Position numbers and translations under genes: made by a program. A DNA stretch of 64,000 nucleotides from Saccharothrix coeruleofusca. GTDB lineage: Bacteria; Actinomycetota; Actinomycetes; Mycobacteriales; Pseudonocardiaceae. Positions 53,606-64,000 of this stretch are shown here, one piece after another. Position 1 is the first letter of the stretch, and every line of letters begins with the position of its first letter. The stretch covers positions 57,516 through 121,515 of the forward strand of contig NZ_BMRG01000014.1 of NCBI RefSeq assembly GCF_014648515.1. Reading direction: 5' to 3'. The notes beneath the pieces are model-generated. The model saw only the letters and a program-made list of their open reading frames with translations, had not been told where the DNA came from and made no database searches.

Positions 53606-56600
53606 TCAGTACTCCTCCTCGAGCAGATCGATCTCGGCCTGGCTCAGCTCGGTCAGTGCCACGTCGGACGGGGTGTGGCCACCGGCGTCCGGGTTCTCCG
53701 CGTGTTTGGCGATCGCCATCAGCGCGTCGAACCACCTCGTGGCGAGCGCGCGCATCTCGTCCTCGGTCAGCAGTCGCCCCGACCACACCCACTCCGCGAC
53801 CAGCACCGGGCCGTCTGCGCGGTCCCTGGTCGCCGCGGCGACCTCGATCGGGTGCGGCATCCGCAGCCCTGGGTCCTGGCCGCAGATTCCGGCCAGGTCG
53901 CCGAGCACCGACCAGTCGCCGGCGTCCGCGGTGGACGACTCGGAGAACCGGCCCAGGTAGTTGAACCCGATCTCGGCCCGTCCGGTCACGCCGGCGAACC
54001 CGTACCCGAGTCCGTGGTCCGGCACCCCGCGCAGGGTCTCCTTGACCCGCTTGAGGATCTGGCCGGTGGCCGGCCCGCCCGCCCACGCGTCGCGGTGGTC
54101 GAACACACCGGGATCGAGCCGAACGGGATGCATGCTGGTGAACCAGCCCATCGTCCGCGAGGTGTCGACCTTGCCGACGAGCTCGTCGTGGCGGCCGTGG
54201 CCTTCGAGGTCCACGAGGAAGCTCGGCACCGACCGCAGGTCGCGCACGGCCATCGCGAGACCCGCGAGCAGCACCTCGTTGATCCGCGCCGAGAACGCCT
54301 CGGGAACCGTCGTCAGCAGCGCCGCCGTGACGTCGGCGGGCAGCGTCAGCGACAACGACTTCGCGTCGTCGATCGTGTCCCTGCCCGTGTGGTCGAACAG
54401 CGGTGGCACGGCCACGACCTCACGCCAGTAGTCCTGGTCCTGCACGCGCGCGCCCCACTCGGCGAGGCGCTTGGCCCAGCCTCGGAACGACGTGCGCACC
54501 GGCTGCAGCGCGGGTTGCTCACCGCGGTCGATCGCGGCCCACGCCTCGGCGAGGTCCGGCAGCAGGATCCGCCACGACACCCCGTCCACGGCGAAGTGGC
54601 TCAGGATCAGGAAGAGCCGTCCCGGTTCGGCACCTCGGTCGAACCAGACGGCCTCCATCATGTTGTCCAGTGCCAGCCGGTCGCGCGCGGCGGTGGCGTG
54701 CCGGGCCATCTCGCGAGGATCGTCGGTCTCCACGCGGGTGATCCGCACGGGCAGCGATGGCACGACCTCCGCGCGCCAGTCCCGACCGATCCGCAGCCGC
54801 AGCACCTCGTGGTGGTCGACCAGGGCCTGGATCGTCCTGGTCAGCTTCTCCTCGGTGCATCCGGCGGGCACCTGCACCACCCGCCACTGGCTGAGCTTTT
54901 CGATCGGACCACCGATCTCGACGAAGTGCCTCATGATCGGGGTCAGCTCGACCTCGCCGGACCAAGGCTCCTCGATCAGCTCCTCCACAGTGGACTCCGC
55001 GACCAGTGCGAGCGCCTGCGGGGTGTTGTGCTCGAAGATGTCCTTGGCCGTCAGCGCGAGACCGGCCCGGCGGGCCCGGCTGGCGAGCTGGATCGACATG
55101 ATGCTGTCGCCGCCGAGCGCGAAGAACTCGTCGTCGGCACCGACCTCCTCCAGGCCCAGCACCTCGGCGAACAGCCGGCACAGCAGCTCCTCGCGTTCGC
55201 TACGCGGCGCGGTCGCCTTCGCGGTGAAGCTCGGCTCGGGCAACGCCTTGCGGTCGAGTTTGCCGTTGGCGGTCAGCGGCAGGACCTCCAGCACGACGAC
55301 CGCCGCCGGCACCAGGTAGCCGGGCAGGACACGCGCCAGGGCCTGCCTGGTCTCGATCCCGTCCACGTCACCGACGACGTACCCGATGAGCCGCTTGTGC
55401 TCGCCGGTGCCGACCACGACCGCCGCCTCCGCGACCCCCGGCAGCTGCCGCAGCGCGGTCTCGATCTCGCCCGGTTCCACCCGGAACCCGCGGATCTTGA
55501 CCTGGTCGTCGGCACGGCCCAGGAACTCCAGCTGTCCGTCGGCGGTCCAGCGCACCAGGTCACCGGTCCGGTACATCCGACCACCGAACGGCGAAGCGAC
55601 GAACCGTTCCGCCGTGGCGGCGGGTTTGCCGACGTAGCCCCGAGCCAGGCCGGCACCCGCGACGTACAGCTCGCCGACGACACCGATCGGTACCACGCCG
55701 AGCGAGCCGTCCAGCACGTACGTGACCATGCCGTCGAGCGGCTTGCCGATCGGGACGCGGTCCGGCACGACATCGTCCGGCGCGATGCGGAACGACGTCG
55801 CGAACGTCGTGGTCTCCGTCGGCCCGTAGCCGTCGACGACCGTGATCTCCGGACAGGCCTCGCGCACGGCCCGCACCGCGGCGGCGGGCACGACGTCACC
55901 ACCGGTCCACACCTCCCGCACGCCGCGCAGGCATTCCGGAGATTCCTGCGCGATCACCCGGAACAGGCCCGCGGTGAGCCACAACGCCGTGACGTCGAGG
56001 CTTTCGATCGCGGCGGCATCGAGGTCACCCGGCACCACCACGACCCGGCCGCCACGGCTCAACGGCACCCACAGCTCGTAGGTCGACGCGTCGAACGCGA
56101 CGTGCGAGTGCAGCGGAACGACGTCGGGCGCCGTGCCGAACCGTGAATCCGTTGCCAGTGCCGCGATGTCGCGGTGCCGGACTCCGACGCCCTTCGGCTC
56201 ACCGGTCGATCCGGAGGTGAACATCAGGCACGCCAGCTGATCGGGCAGGACCAGCACGTCCGGTGCCGCCGCCGCGGCGGTCACGTCGACCTCGCGGACC
56301 ACGACGTCCGGCTCGGCGGCGGCGAGGATCCGCTGCACGCGGTCCTCCGGTGCACTGACGTCCACCGGCAGGTAGGCGGATCCGGCCTTGAGGACGCCGA
56401 GCACCGCCACCACGTACTCGACCGACCTCGGCAGCAGCAGCGCCACCGGGCGGTCGGGCCGGGCGCCTTCGGCCAGCAGGCGCCGGGCCAAGGCGTTCGC
56501 CGCGGCGTCGAGCTGCCGGTAGGTCAGCTCGCGCACGCCGGACACCGCGACGTCGTCCGGCGTGCGCGCCACCTGCGCCGCGAACAGGTCGAGCACGGTG

Positions 56601-59600
56601 CTGTCGGGCGCGCCGTCCGGGCTGGCCTCCAGCCAGGCGCGCACGTCCGCGTCGAGCAAGTCCAGCGCGCTGATCGTCGTCGACGGCTCGGCGGCCACCG
56701 CGGCGGCGATGCGCCCGAACCCGTCGGCGATCCGAGCCGCGGTCCCCTGGTCGAACAGATCGGTCGCGTACTCGATCGTGCCCGCGACACCACCCCCTGG
56801 CAGCTCGTCGAACGCGAACATCAGGTCGAACTTCGCCACCCCGAGCGCCGCCTCGTACGGCGCCACCTCGACGTCCGGCAGCGCGGGCACGGCCAGGGAC
56901 GGATCGGTGGTGTTGTTGAGCGACAACAACACCTGGAACAGCGGGTGCCGCGACATGGAGCGTTCCGGTGCCAGCGCGTCCACCAGCCGCTCGAACGGCA
57001 GCTCCTGGTGGTCGAACGCGTCGAGATCGGTCTCGCGCACCCGTGCCACCAGCTGCTCGAACGACGGATCGCCCGAGACGTCGGTCCGCAGCACCAGCGT
57101 GTTGAGGAAGAACCCGACCAGGTCGTTGAGCGCGTCGTCGGTGCGGCCTGCCACGACCGTGCCGATCGGCACGTCCACGCCAGCGCCGAACCTGTTCAGC
57201 ACCGCGGCCACCGCCGCCTGCAGCACCATGAACATGCTGGCACCGCTGGACCTGCCCAGCGCGGCGAGACCGGCGTGCACTTCGGCGGGCAGTGTGAAGT
57301 GCACCTGTGCGCCCCGGTAGGACGCGGTCGCCGGACGCGGCCGGTCCAGCGGCAGGCGCAGCTCGGCAGGCAGGTCGCGCAGCTTCGACGTCCAGTGCGC
57401 CAGCTGAGCGGAGATCACGCTGTCCGGATCGTCCTCCGACCCCAGCGCTTCCCGCTGGCACAGCGCGTAGTCCGCGTACCGCAGGTCGAGCGGCGCGAAC
57501 TCCGGTGCCGCACCCGCGCACCGCGCGGTGTAGGCCTGGACGAGGTCGCGCGACAGCACGGACATCGACCAGCCGTCAACCAGGATGTGGTGCATCGACA
57601 GCAAGAACACGTGCGACTCGGGTCCGGAGGCGAACAGCCACGCCCGCACCGCCGGTTCCGACGCGAGGTCGAAACCGAGCGACGCCGCCTCGCGCACCTG
57701 CTCGTCGAGGTCAGCCACCGGGACGACTTCCAGCCGCAGGGCCGGTTCCGGCAGCACGACCTGCACCGGGCCGTGGTCGCTCTCAGCGAACACCGTGCGC
57801 AGCGACTCGTGCCGACCGGCCACATCGGACAGCGCGGCAGCCAGCGCGGCCCGGTCCAAGGGGCCGTTGAGCCGCAGCGCCAGTCGCATGTTGTAGGTGG
57901 CGTTCGGTCCCTCGATCTGGTTGACGAACCACAGCCTGCGCTGGCCGAACGACAACGGCAGCTCGCCGTCGGACGACATGCGGCGCACCCGCGACCGCAC
58001 GCTCCGCCCGGACTCCAGCGCCTCGGCAAGCCCGGCGACGGTCGGTGACTCGAACACCTGCCGGATGCCCAGGTCTCCGCCCAGCGTCGCGGAGATCCTG
58101 CTGACCAGCCTGGTCGCCAGCAGCGAATGGCCACCCAGGTCGAAGAAGCTGTCGTCGACACCGACCCGCTCGACGCCGAGCACCGAGGCGAACAGCTCGC
58201 AGAGGATCTCCTCACGCGGGGTGCGCGGCAGCCGTCCGGAGGACGACGCCGAGTAGTCCGGCGCGGGCAGCGCCCGCACGTCGACCTTGTGGTTGCCGTT
58301 CAGCGGAAGCTCCGGCAGGACCACGACCGCGGACGGCACCATGTAGTCCGGCAGCACTTCCGCCGCACGGCGCTTCAGGTCCTCCGGCCGCAGCACGGCA
58401 CCGTCCGCAGGCACCGCGTACGCGACCAGACGCCGGTCACCGGGCTGGTCCTCGCGCACGACGACCGCGACCTGCTCGACGTCCGGACCGGCCGCGAGCA
58501 CGCTCCGAACCTCGCCCAGCTCGACCCGGAACCCGCGCACCTTCACCTGGTCGTCGGCCCGGCCGACGAACTCCAGGTTGCCCGCGCGGTTCCAGCGCAC
58601 CAGGTCACCGGTCCGGTACATCCTGCCGCCGAACGGCGAGGCGACGAACCGTTCCGCGGTCATCCCCGGCTGCGAGACGTAACCCCGCGCGAGGCCGTGT
58701 CCCGCGAGGTAGAGCTCACCGGTCATGCCGTCCGGGACCAGGCGCAGCCGTTCGTCCAGGACGTAGGCCCGCGTGTTCGGCACCGGCCGCCCGATGTGCG
58801 GAACCTCCTCCGGGCCGAGGGGTTGCGTCATCGTCGGCGCCACTGTCGTCTCGGTCGGGCCGTACCCGATCACGAGCCGCCGCCCACCGCGGGTCCACTG
58901 CCGCGCCAGCTCCGGCGTCATCGCCTCGCCACCGGAGCAGACGGACCGCACGCCGGGCACCTCGGCGGCGTTGATCGTCGCCAGCAACGGCGGCGGCAGC
59001 ATCAGGTGCGTGATCCCCTGTTCCAGGATCAGCTCCGTGAGCTGCCTGCCGTCCAGCTCCCGCGCGGACGGCCCGAGGACCAGCGTCGCGCCGGACACCA
59101 GCGTCCTGCCGACGTCCGCGACGCTCGCGTCGAAGCTCAGCGATAGCAGCTGCAACGCGCGGGCGCCCGGTGCCATGCCGAGCTTGTCAACGTGGCTGTG
59201 CAGCATGCTCGCCAGCCCCGAGTTGCTGACCGCCACGCCCTTCGGCTTCCCGGTCGAGCCGGACGTGTAGATCACGTACGCCAGGCTGTCGCGGGTCGTC
59301 CGCACCGGTGGGTCGAAGCAGGACATGGCCTCGGTCTCGGCGACCGTGTCGTTGTCGTCGACCACCAGCAGCGGCTCGGTCACGAGCTGTTCCAGTGCGC
59401 CGCGGGAGTCCTTGTCCACCAGGACGATCGACGGCCGCGCGTCGGACAGGACCTGCCGCATCCGCTCCTCGTTCTGACTCGGGTCGAGCGGCAGGTAGGC
59501 CGCTCCGGCCTTCACCACCGCGAGCATCGAGGTGATCCACTCCTCCGACCGCGGCATCGCCAGCGCCACCAGCGACTCCGGACCGGTGCCGCGGTCGATC

Positions 59601-62600
59601 AGCAGGTGCGCCAGCCGGTTCGCGCGCTGGTTCAGCTCCGCGTAGGTCAGCCCGATGCCCTCGAACTCGACGGCGACCACGTCCGGGGTACGGGCTACCT
59701 GGCGTTCGAACATCTCGGCGAAGGACCACACCGGCAGCCGCAGCGCCGTGTCATTGCGCTCCACCAGCAACAGGTGCCGTTCCGGCTCCGAGAGCACGTC
59801 GACCTCGCTGACCCGCACCGACGGGTCGGCCGCGACCACCCGCAGCACCAGCACGAACCGCGCCGCCAGCGAGCGTGCCGTCGCCTCGTCGAACAGGTCG
59901 GTCGCGAACTCGATGGCTCCGGTCAGCCTGCCGTGCGCCTCCTGCAGGTACACGCCGAGGTCGACCTTGGCGGTGTCGTCGTCCACGACCAGGCCGCGGA
60001 CGGCGAGCCCGGTCGGGGTCGAGGAGGCGTCCACCGCCCGGTCGACGTTGTTGAGCGACAACGTGACCTGGAACAGCGGGTGCCGCGACAGCGACCGCTC
60101 CGGGTTGAGCACCTCCACGAGCCGCTCGAACGGCACGTCCTGGTTCGCGTACGCGCCCAGGTCGACGTCGCGGACCCGGCCGACCAGCTCGGTGAACGTC
60201 GGGTCGCCGGAGACGTCCGTGCGCAGCACCAGCGTGTTGACGAAGAACCCGACCAACCCGGCCAGTGCCTCGTCCGTGCGGCCCGCGATCGGCGAGCCGA
60301 GCGGGATGTCCGTGCCGGCGCCGAGCCTGCTCAGCAACATCGACAGCGCGGCCTGCACCACCATGAACAACGTCGCGCCGGTCTGCCGCGCCACCTCGGT
60401 CAACGCGGCGTACAGCTCGTCGGGAACCTCGAACTCCAGTGTGCCGCCGCGGTAGCTCGCCACCGGGGGACGCGGTCGGTCGGTGGGCAGCGCCAGTTCG
60501 GCAGGCAGCCCGTTCAGCGCCTCCTTCCAGTGGGCGAGTTGCTTAGAGATCGTGCTGTCCTGGTCGTCCTCGTCGCCCAGCACCTCCCGTTGCCACAGCG
60601 TGTAGTCCGCGTACTGCACCGGCAGCTCCGTCCACGGTGGAGCCTCGCCTGCCGCACGGGCCGCGTACGCCGTCGTCAGGTCGCGGCTGAGCAGCGGACC
60701 CGACCAACCGTCACCCGCGATGTGGTGCAGCAGCAACAACAGCACGTGGCTCTGCGGCCCGGTCACGAACAGCACCGCGCGCAACGGCGGTTCCGCCGCC
60801 AGGTCGAACCCGTGTTGCGACGCCAGGTCGAGCTCGCCCAGCAGCTCGTCCTCGGTCGTGTGCACGACCGTCAGACCGGGACGTGCCTCCGGCAGCACGC
60901 ACTGGAACGGACCATCGGCGTCCTCGCCGAAGACCGTGCGCAGCGTCTCGTGCCGCGTCACGACGTCCACCAGCGACTGCCGCAACGCGTCGTGGTCCAG
61001 CGGGCCCTCCATCCGCATCGCACCGCGAATGTTGTAGGTCGGCGACGGCCCTTCGAGCTTGTTCATGAACCACAGGCGCTGCTGCGCGTACGACAACGGC
61101 AGCCGCTCCGGTCGCGGCGTGACCGCCCTGACCCCGGCCCGCGCACCTGACGCGCCGTCCAGCGCGGCGGCGAGACCCGCGACGGTGGGAGTCTCGAACA
61201 GCTGCCGGATCGACACCTCGGCGGACAGGCTCTCGCGCACCCGGCTGACCAGCTTCGTGACCAGCAGCGAGTGCCCGCCCAGTGCGAAGAAGTCGTCGTC
61301 GGCGCCGACCTCGGCCACGCCCAGCACCTCGGCGAACAGCCCGCAGAGGACCACCTCGCGCGGGGTCCGCGGTGCCCGGCCGCCTGCGGCCGCACCCCAG
61401 TCGGGTGCGGGCAGCGCGGCCCGGTCCACCTTGCCGTTGCCGGTCAGCGGCAGGTCGTCGAGCACCAGCACCGCCGCAGGCACCATGTACTCCGGCAACG
61501 AGGCCGAGACCTCGTCCCGAATCGCCTGCGGGTCGACGGTCGCACCGGGTTCCGGCACCACGTACGCGGTGAGCCTGCGGTCACCGGGGTTGTCCTCGCG
61601 CACGATCACCGTGCCGCGGGCGACCCCGCGGGCGGACAGCACCGCGGTCTCGACCTCACCCAGTTCGACCCGGTAGCCACGCACCTTGACCTGGTCGTCG
61701 ACCCGCCCGAGGTACAGCAGCCTGCCGTCGTCATTCCAGCGCGCCCAGTCGCCGGTGCGGTAGAGCCTTCCCGCGCCGAAGGGGTTCGCCACGAACCGGG
61801 ACGCGGTCAGGCCCGGTCGGTTCAGGTAGCCCTGCGCCAGCATGTCGCCCGCGATGTAGAGCTCACCGCGCACCCGCGGCGGCACCGGCTGCAACGCGTC
61901 GTCGAGCACGTATATCTGAGTGTTCCAGGTGCCCCTGCCCACCGGGACCTCACCGGGTGCCAGCGGATCGGTGACCCGCACGCGTTCCACGATGCAGCCG
62001 ACGGTCGCCTCGGTCGCGCCACCTTCGTTGATCACGGTGGCACCGGGGTGGCGCGCGAGCCACTGCCGCACGACCTCGCTCATCAGGGCCTCGCCGCCGA
62101 CCACGAGCTCACCGGTCGGCGAGAACTCGTTCGGCAGCGCCAGCAGCAGCGACATGTGCGCGGGCGTGACCTTGAGGAACGTCGGTCGCAGCACCTCCGC
62201 GTCCTCGGCCAGCGGCGCGACCTGCACGCAGCCACCCGTGACGAGCGGGGCGAGCAGGGACGTGACGGTCAGGTCGAACGCAACCGGCGAGTGCAGCAAC
62301 GTGCGGCCTGCGACGCTCGGGTAGTTCTCGGCCGCATAGGACAGGTAGAGGTTGAGCGGCCCGTGCTCGATCACGACGCCCTTCGGCCGTCCCGTCGAAC
62401 CGGACGTGTAGATCACGTACACCGGATCGAGCGGCGACAGCTCCGGAGACGTGAATCCCGCGTCTCCGTCGTCGGTCACGCAGATCTGCTCGGGCCCGGC
62501 CGGAAGCACCACGTCCGGCGTCGTGATCACCAGCGTGGGCTTCGCGTCGTCGAACGTGAAGCGGATGCGCTCGGCCGGGTAGTCCGGCTCGATCGGCACG

Positions 62601-64000
62601 TACGCCGCGCCCGCCCACGTCACCGCCATGATCGCCACCACGAGGTCGATCGAGCGCGGCATGACGATCGCGACCAGCGACCCCTTGCCGACTCCCCGCC
62701 CCGCCAGCACGGACGCGAACCGGCGGACGCGCTCACCCAGTTCGGTGTAGGTGACTTCCACCGAGCCCTCGACCAGGGCGAGAGCGCCGGGCGTGCGGGC
62801 GACCTGCCGGGCGAACAGCTCCGGCAGGGTGGCGGGAACGACCTCGTGGCCGGTGTCGTTCCACTCCACCAGCATCCGGTGCCGCTCGGCCGGGTCCAGT
62901 ACGTCGATCTCGGCGATCCGGCGGTCCGGCGCCGCCGCCATCGCCTCCAGGACCAGCACGAACCTGCGCACCATGCTCTGCGCGGTGTCGTCGTCGAACA
63001 GGTCGGCGCTGTAGAGCAACGCACCCCGCACCCCGGCGGGAGCGCCGTTTTCGCCGCGCTTCTCCGCCAGCCCGAACAGCAGGTCGGTGCGGGCGACGCC
63101 GGTCTCCGTGGTGCCGGGCGTGATCGTGACGCCGAGCAGCTCCTCGACCTCGGCGGTCGCGGACTGCTGGTCGGTGCTGTCGACCGTGAGCACGGTCTGG
63201 CACAACGGTTGCCGCGCGAGCGACCGTTCCGGGTTGAGCGCCTCCACCAGCCGCTCGAACGGCACATCCTGGTTCGCGTACGCGGCCAGGTCGGTCTCCC
63301 GCACCCGTTCGACCAGCTCGGCCACCGTCGGGTCGCCGGAGACGTCGGTGCGCAGCACCAGCGTGTTGATGAAGAGGCCGACCAGGTCGTCGGTCGCGGC
63401 GTCGGTGCGGCCCGCGACCGGCGAACCGATCGGGATGTCCGTGCCGCCGCCGAGCCGGGTCAGTAGCGTGGCGACCGCGGCCTGCGCCACCATGAAGAGA
63501 CTCGCCCTGGTCTGCCGCGCGAGCCGCAGCAGACCAGTGTGCAGCTCGGGTGACAACGCGAACTCGATCCGCCCGCCCTGGTAGGTCGGCACGGCCGGGC
63601 GCGGCCGGTCCAGCGGGAGCTGCAGCTCGACCGGCAGGTCGGCCAGCGTCTCGGTCCAGTAGCCGAGCTGGTCGTCGATGGCACCACCGTCGAGCTGGTC
63701 CCGCTGCCACAGGGCGTAGTCCGCGTAGGCGACCGGCAGCGGAGTCCACTGTGGAGACTCACCCGCCTTGCGCGCGGCGTAGGCGGTGGCGAGGTCGCGC
63801 ACCAGCACCGGCATCGACCAGCCGTCACCGGCGATGTGGTGGATCAGCACCAGGAGCAGCCGCTCCTGCGCGCCCAGTTCGAAGAGCCACGACCGCACCG
63901 GGACCTCGTTGGCGAGGTCGAAGGCGTACCGCGCGGCCTCAGCGCGTTGTGCCTCCAGGGTCTCCTCGGTCGCGGGGACGACCAGCAGCGGCGGTTCGAC
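53606..64000 (-). CDS. NRPS: (C)-A-T / C-A-T / C-A-T-E, N-terminus beyond window
   Basis: The frame is open to the window edge, so further domains lie upstream. Module x: C (to ~62860; HHIAGDG ~63835), A ~62830-61400, T ~61280. Specificity residues read D-L-T-K-V-G-E-V-G, close to Asn codes (DLTKxGEVGK). Its A5 core is NEGGATEAT instead of NxYGPTET. Module x+1: C ~61120-59790, A ~59730-58270 (FDASVAD; D-A-A-M-C-G-G-V-A, unassigned), T ~58130. Module x+2: C ~57960-56650 (HHILVDG), A ~56600-55230 (D-A-Y-W-W-G-G-T-F, a Val-type code), T GGDSI ~55105, E ~54980-53690. The E1 motif is [10 protein letters not shown]: first His changed, second kept. Ends [15 protein letters not shown], a likely donor docking tail. 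Confidence 0.96.
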   Translation of the reverse strand, partial: VEPPLLVVPATEETLEAQRAEAARYAFDLANEVPVRSWLFELGAQERLLLVLIHHIAGDGWSMPVLVRDLATAYAARKAGESPQWTPLPVAYADYALWQRDQLDGGAIDDQLGYWTETLADLPVELQLPLDRPRPAVPTYQGGRIEFALSPELHTGLLRLARQTRASLFMVAQAAVATLLTRLGGGTDIPIGSPVAGRTDAATDDLVGLFINTLVLRTDVSGDPTVAELVERVRETDLAAYANQDVPFERLVEALNPERSLARQPLCQTVLTVDSTDQQSATAEVEELLGVTITPGTTETGVARTDLLFGLAEKRGENGAPAGVRGALLYSADLFDDDTAQSMVRRFVLVLEAMAAAPDRRIAEIDVLDPAERHRMLVEWNDTGHEVVPATLPELFARQVARTPGALALVEGSVEVTYTELGERVRRFASVLAGRGVGKGSLVAIVMPRSIDLVVAIMAVTWAGAAYVPIEPDYPAERIRFTFDDAKPTLVITTPDVVLPAGPEQICVTDDGDAGFTSPELSPLDPVYVIYTSGSTGRPKGVVIEHGPLNLYLSYAAENYPSVAGRTLLHSPVAFDLTVTSLLAPLVTGGCVQVAPLAEDAEVLRPTFLKVTPAHMSLLLALPNEFSPTGELVVGGEALMSEVVRQWLARHPGATVINEGGATEATVGCIVERVRVTDPLAPGEVPVGRGTWNTQIYVLDDALQPVPPRVRGELYIAGDMLAQGYLNRPGLTASRFVANPFGAGRLYRTGDWARWNDDGRLLYLGRVDDQVKVRGYRVELGEVETAVLSARGVARGTVIVREDNPGDRRLTAYVVPEPGATVDPQAIRDEVSASLPEYMVPAAVLVLDDLPLTGNGKVDRAALPAPDWGAAAGGRAPRTPREVVLCGLFAEVLGVAEVGADDDFFALGGHSLLVTKLVSRVRESLSAEVSIRQLFETPTVAGLAAALDGASGARAGVRAVTPRPERLPLSYAQQRLWFMNKLEGPSPTYNIRGAMRMEGPLDHDALRQSLVDVVTRHETLRTVFGEDADGPFQCVLPEARPGLTVVHTTEDELLGELDLASQHGFDLAAEPPLRAVLFVTGPQSHVLLLLLHHIAGDGWSGPLLSRDLTTAYAARAAGEAPPWTELPVQYADYTLWQREVLGDEDDQDSTISKQLAHWKEALNGLPAELALPTDRPRPPVASYRGGTLEFEVPDELYAALTEVARQTGATLFMVVQAALSMLLSRLGAGTDIPLGSPIAGRTDEALAGLVGFFVNTLVLRTDVSGDPTFTELVGRVRDVDLGAYANQDVPFERLVEVLNPERSLSRHPLFQVTLSLNNVDRAVDASSTPTGLAVRGLVVDDDTAKVDLGVYLQEAHGRLTGAIEFATDLFDEATARSLAARFVLVLRVVAADPSVRVSEVDVLSEPERHLLLVERNDTALRLPVWSFAEMFERQVARTPDVVAVEFEGIGLTYAELNQRANRLAHLLIDRGTGPESLVALAMPRSEEWITSMLAVVKAGAAYLPLDPSQNEERMRQVLSDARPSIVLVDKDSRGALEQLVTEPLLVVDDNDTVAETEAMSCFDPPVRTTRDSLAYVIYTSGSTGKPKGVAVSNSGLASMLHSHVDKLGMAPGARALQLLSLSFDASVADVGRTLVSGATLVLGPSARELDGRQLTELILEQGITHLMLPPPLLATINAAEVPGVRSVCSGGEAMTPELARQWTRGGRRLVIGYGPTETTVAPTMTQPLGPEEVPHIGRPVPNTRAYVLDERLRLVPDGMTGELYLAGHGLARGYVSQPGMTAERFVASPFGGRMYRTGDLVRWNRAGNLEFVGRADDQVKVRGFRVELGEVRSVLAAGPDVEQVAVVVREDQPGDRRLVAYAVPADGAVLRPEDLKRRAAEVLPDYMVPSAVVVLPELPLNGNHKVDVRALPAPDYSASSSGRLPRTPREEILCELFASVLGVERVGVDDSFFDLGGHSLLATRLVSRISATLGGDLGIRQVFESPTVAGLAEALESGRSVRSRVRRMSSDGELPLSFGQRRLWFVNQIEGPNATYNMRLALRLNGPLDRAALAAALSDVAGRHESLRTVFAESDHGPVQVVLPEPALRLEVVPVADLDEQVREAASLGFDLASEPAVRAWLFASGPESHVFLLSMHHILVDGWSMSVLSRDLVQAYTARCAGAAPEFAPLDLRYADYALCQREALGSEDDPDSVISAQLAHWTSKLRDLPAELRLPLDRPRPATASYRGAQVHFTLPAEVHAGLAALGRSSGASMFMVLQAAVAAVLNRFGAGVDVPIGTVVAGRTDDALNDLVGFFLNTLVLRTDVSGDPSFEQLVARVRETDLDAFDHQELPFERLVDALAPERSMSRHPLFQVLLSLNNTTDPSLAVPALPDVEVAPYEAALGVAKFDLMFAFDELPGGGVAGTIEYATDLFDQGTAARIADGFGRIAAAVAAEPSTTISALDLLDADVRAWLEASPDGAPDSTVLDLFAAQVARTPDDVAVSGVRELTYRQLDAAANALARRLLAEGARPDRPVALLLPRSVEYVVAVLGVLKAGSAYLPVDVSAPEDRVQRILAAAEPDVVVREVDVTAAAAAPDVLVLPDQLACLMFTSGSTGEPKGVGVRHRDIAALATDSRFGTAPDVVPLHSHVAFDASTYELWVPLSRGGRVVVVPGDLDAAAIESLDVTALWLTAGLFRVIAQESPECLRGVREVWTGGDVVPAAAVRAVREACPEITVVDGYGPTETTTFATSFRIAPDDVVPDRVPIGKPLDGMVTYVLDGSLGVVPIGVVGELYVAGAGLARGYVGKPAATAERFVASPFGGRMYRTGDLVRWTADGQLEFLGRADDQVKIRGFRVEPGEIETALRQLPGVAEAAVVVGTGEHKRLIGYVVGDVDGIETRQALARVLPGYLVPAAVVVLEVLPLTANGKLDRKALPEPSFTAKATAPRSEREELLCRLFAEVLGLEEVGADDEFFALGGDSIMSIQLASRARRAGLALTAKDIFEHNTPQALALVAESTVEELIEEPWSGEVELTPIMRHFVEIGGPIEKLSQWRVVQVPAGCTEEKLTRTIQALVDHHEVLRLRIGRDWRAEVVPSLPVRITRVETDDPREMARHATAARDRLALDNMMEAVWFDRGAEPGRLFLILSHFAVDGVSWRILLPDLAEAWAAIDRGEQPALQPVRTSFRGWAKRLAEWGARVQDQDYWREVVAVPPLFDHTGRDTIDDAKSLSLTLPADVTAALLTTVPEAFSARINEVLLAGLAMAVRDLRSVPSFLVDLEGHGRHDELVGKVDTSRTMGWFTSMHPVRLDPGVFDHRDAWAGGPATGQILKRVKETLRGVPDHGLGYGFAGVTGRAEIGFNYLGRFSESSTADAGDWSVLGDLAGICGQDPGLRMPHPIEVAAATRDRADGPVLVAEWVWSGRLLTEDEMRALATRWFDALMAIAKHAENPDAGGHTPSDVALTELSQAEIDLLEEEY

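Noticed and set aside
46729-64000. Predicting the full peptide product
   Set aside because: The first NRPS is cut by the window edge, two to three A-domain codes are unassigned by eye, and initiation is unseen.

Overview
The window is high-GC actinomycete chromosome. GTG and TTG starts are frequent, stop/start overlaps of the ATGA or GTGA type are common, and it carries gamma-butyrolactone (GBL) signalling genes, a SARP activator and giant NRPS genes. A Pseudonocardiales-like host (Lentzea, Saccharothrix, Kutzneria or a relative) is plausible, but this is inference. No tRNA, rRNA or CRISPR array was seen.

Left third (1-14550), mixed chromosomal genes with decay: the end of an NhaA antiporter; a frameshifted FAD monooxygenase with its TetR regulator and a tandem palindromic operator; an SDR; NfeD next to a broken SPFH/band-7 gene; a PucR-type regulator; a methyltransferase; a DUF3040 protein; an operon of CPBP protease, histidine kinase and response regulator; a remnant of an acetate/cation symporter; a PadR regulator with a membrane protein; and a dead ISL3-family insertion sequence with recognisable terminal inverted repeats.

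Regulatory island (14550-18801): an NAD-epimerase and an AfsA-type GBL synthase, a GBL receptor, a second receptor-like TetR and a small SARP. Three ARE-like operator sites lie in the intergenic gaps. This is probably the switch for the biosynthetic genes to the right.

Tailoring/ebo-like zone (18802-25469): pseudogenes of an EboF-like phosphatase and an EboC/UbiA-like prenyltransferase, then intact genes for an inositol-phosphate-synthase-like enzyme, a zinc alcohol dehydrogenase, a PhyH dioxygenase, a WelO5-like 2OG-Fe(II) oxygenase and a divergent P450. Next come a two-component system and a MacB/FtsX-type ABC exporter (25510-30625).

Precursor and export operon (30836-40209, plus strand): a VioB/RebD-like ferritin-domain protein, an ArsR-type regulator, both subunits of a B12-dependent glutamate (methylaspartate) mutase, an AsnRS/AsnA-like class II synthetase paralogue, a GOGAT-like FMN protein and a DrrAB-type exporter. 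Most neighbours overlap. The cassette looks built to make 3-methylaspartate and perhaps amidate it.

Assembly line (64000-40174, minus strand, convergent with the previous operon): an NRPS truncated by the window edge (C-A-T / C-A-T / C-A-T-E), a second NRPS (C-A-T / C-A-T-TE), MbtH, a secreted penicillin-acylase-type hydrolase, an alpha/beta hydrolase, a GT1 glycosyltransferase and a Tat-exported glycosidase-like protein. The first visible A domain reads by eye as an Asn-type specificity code, which fits a (methyl)asparagine precursor from the opposing operon. The likely product is a short, possibly acylated and glycosylated nonribosomal peptide whose mature form may be released outside the cell. 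The structure cannot be deduced from this window.
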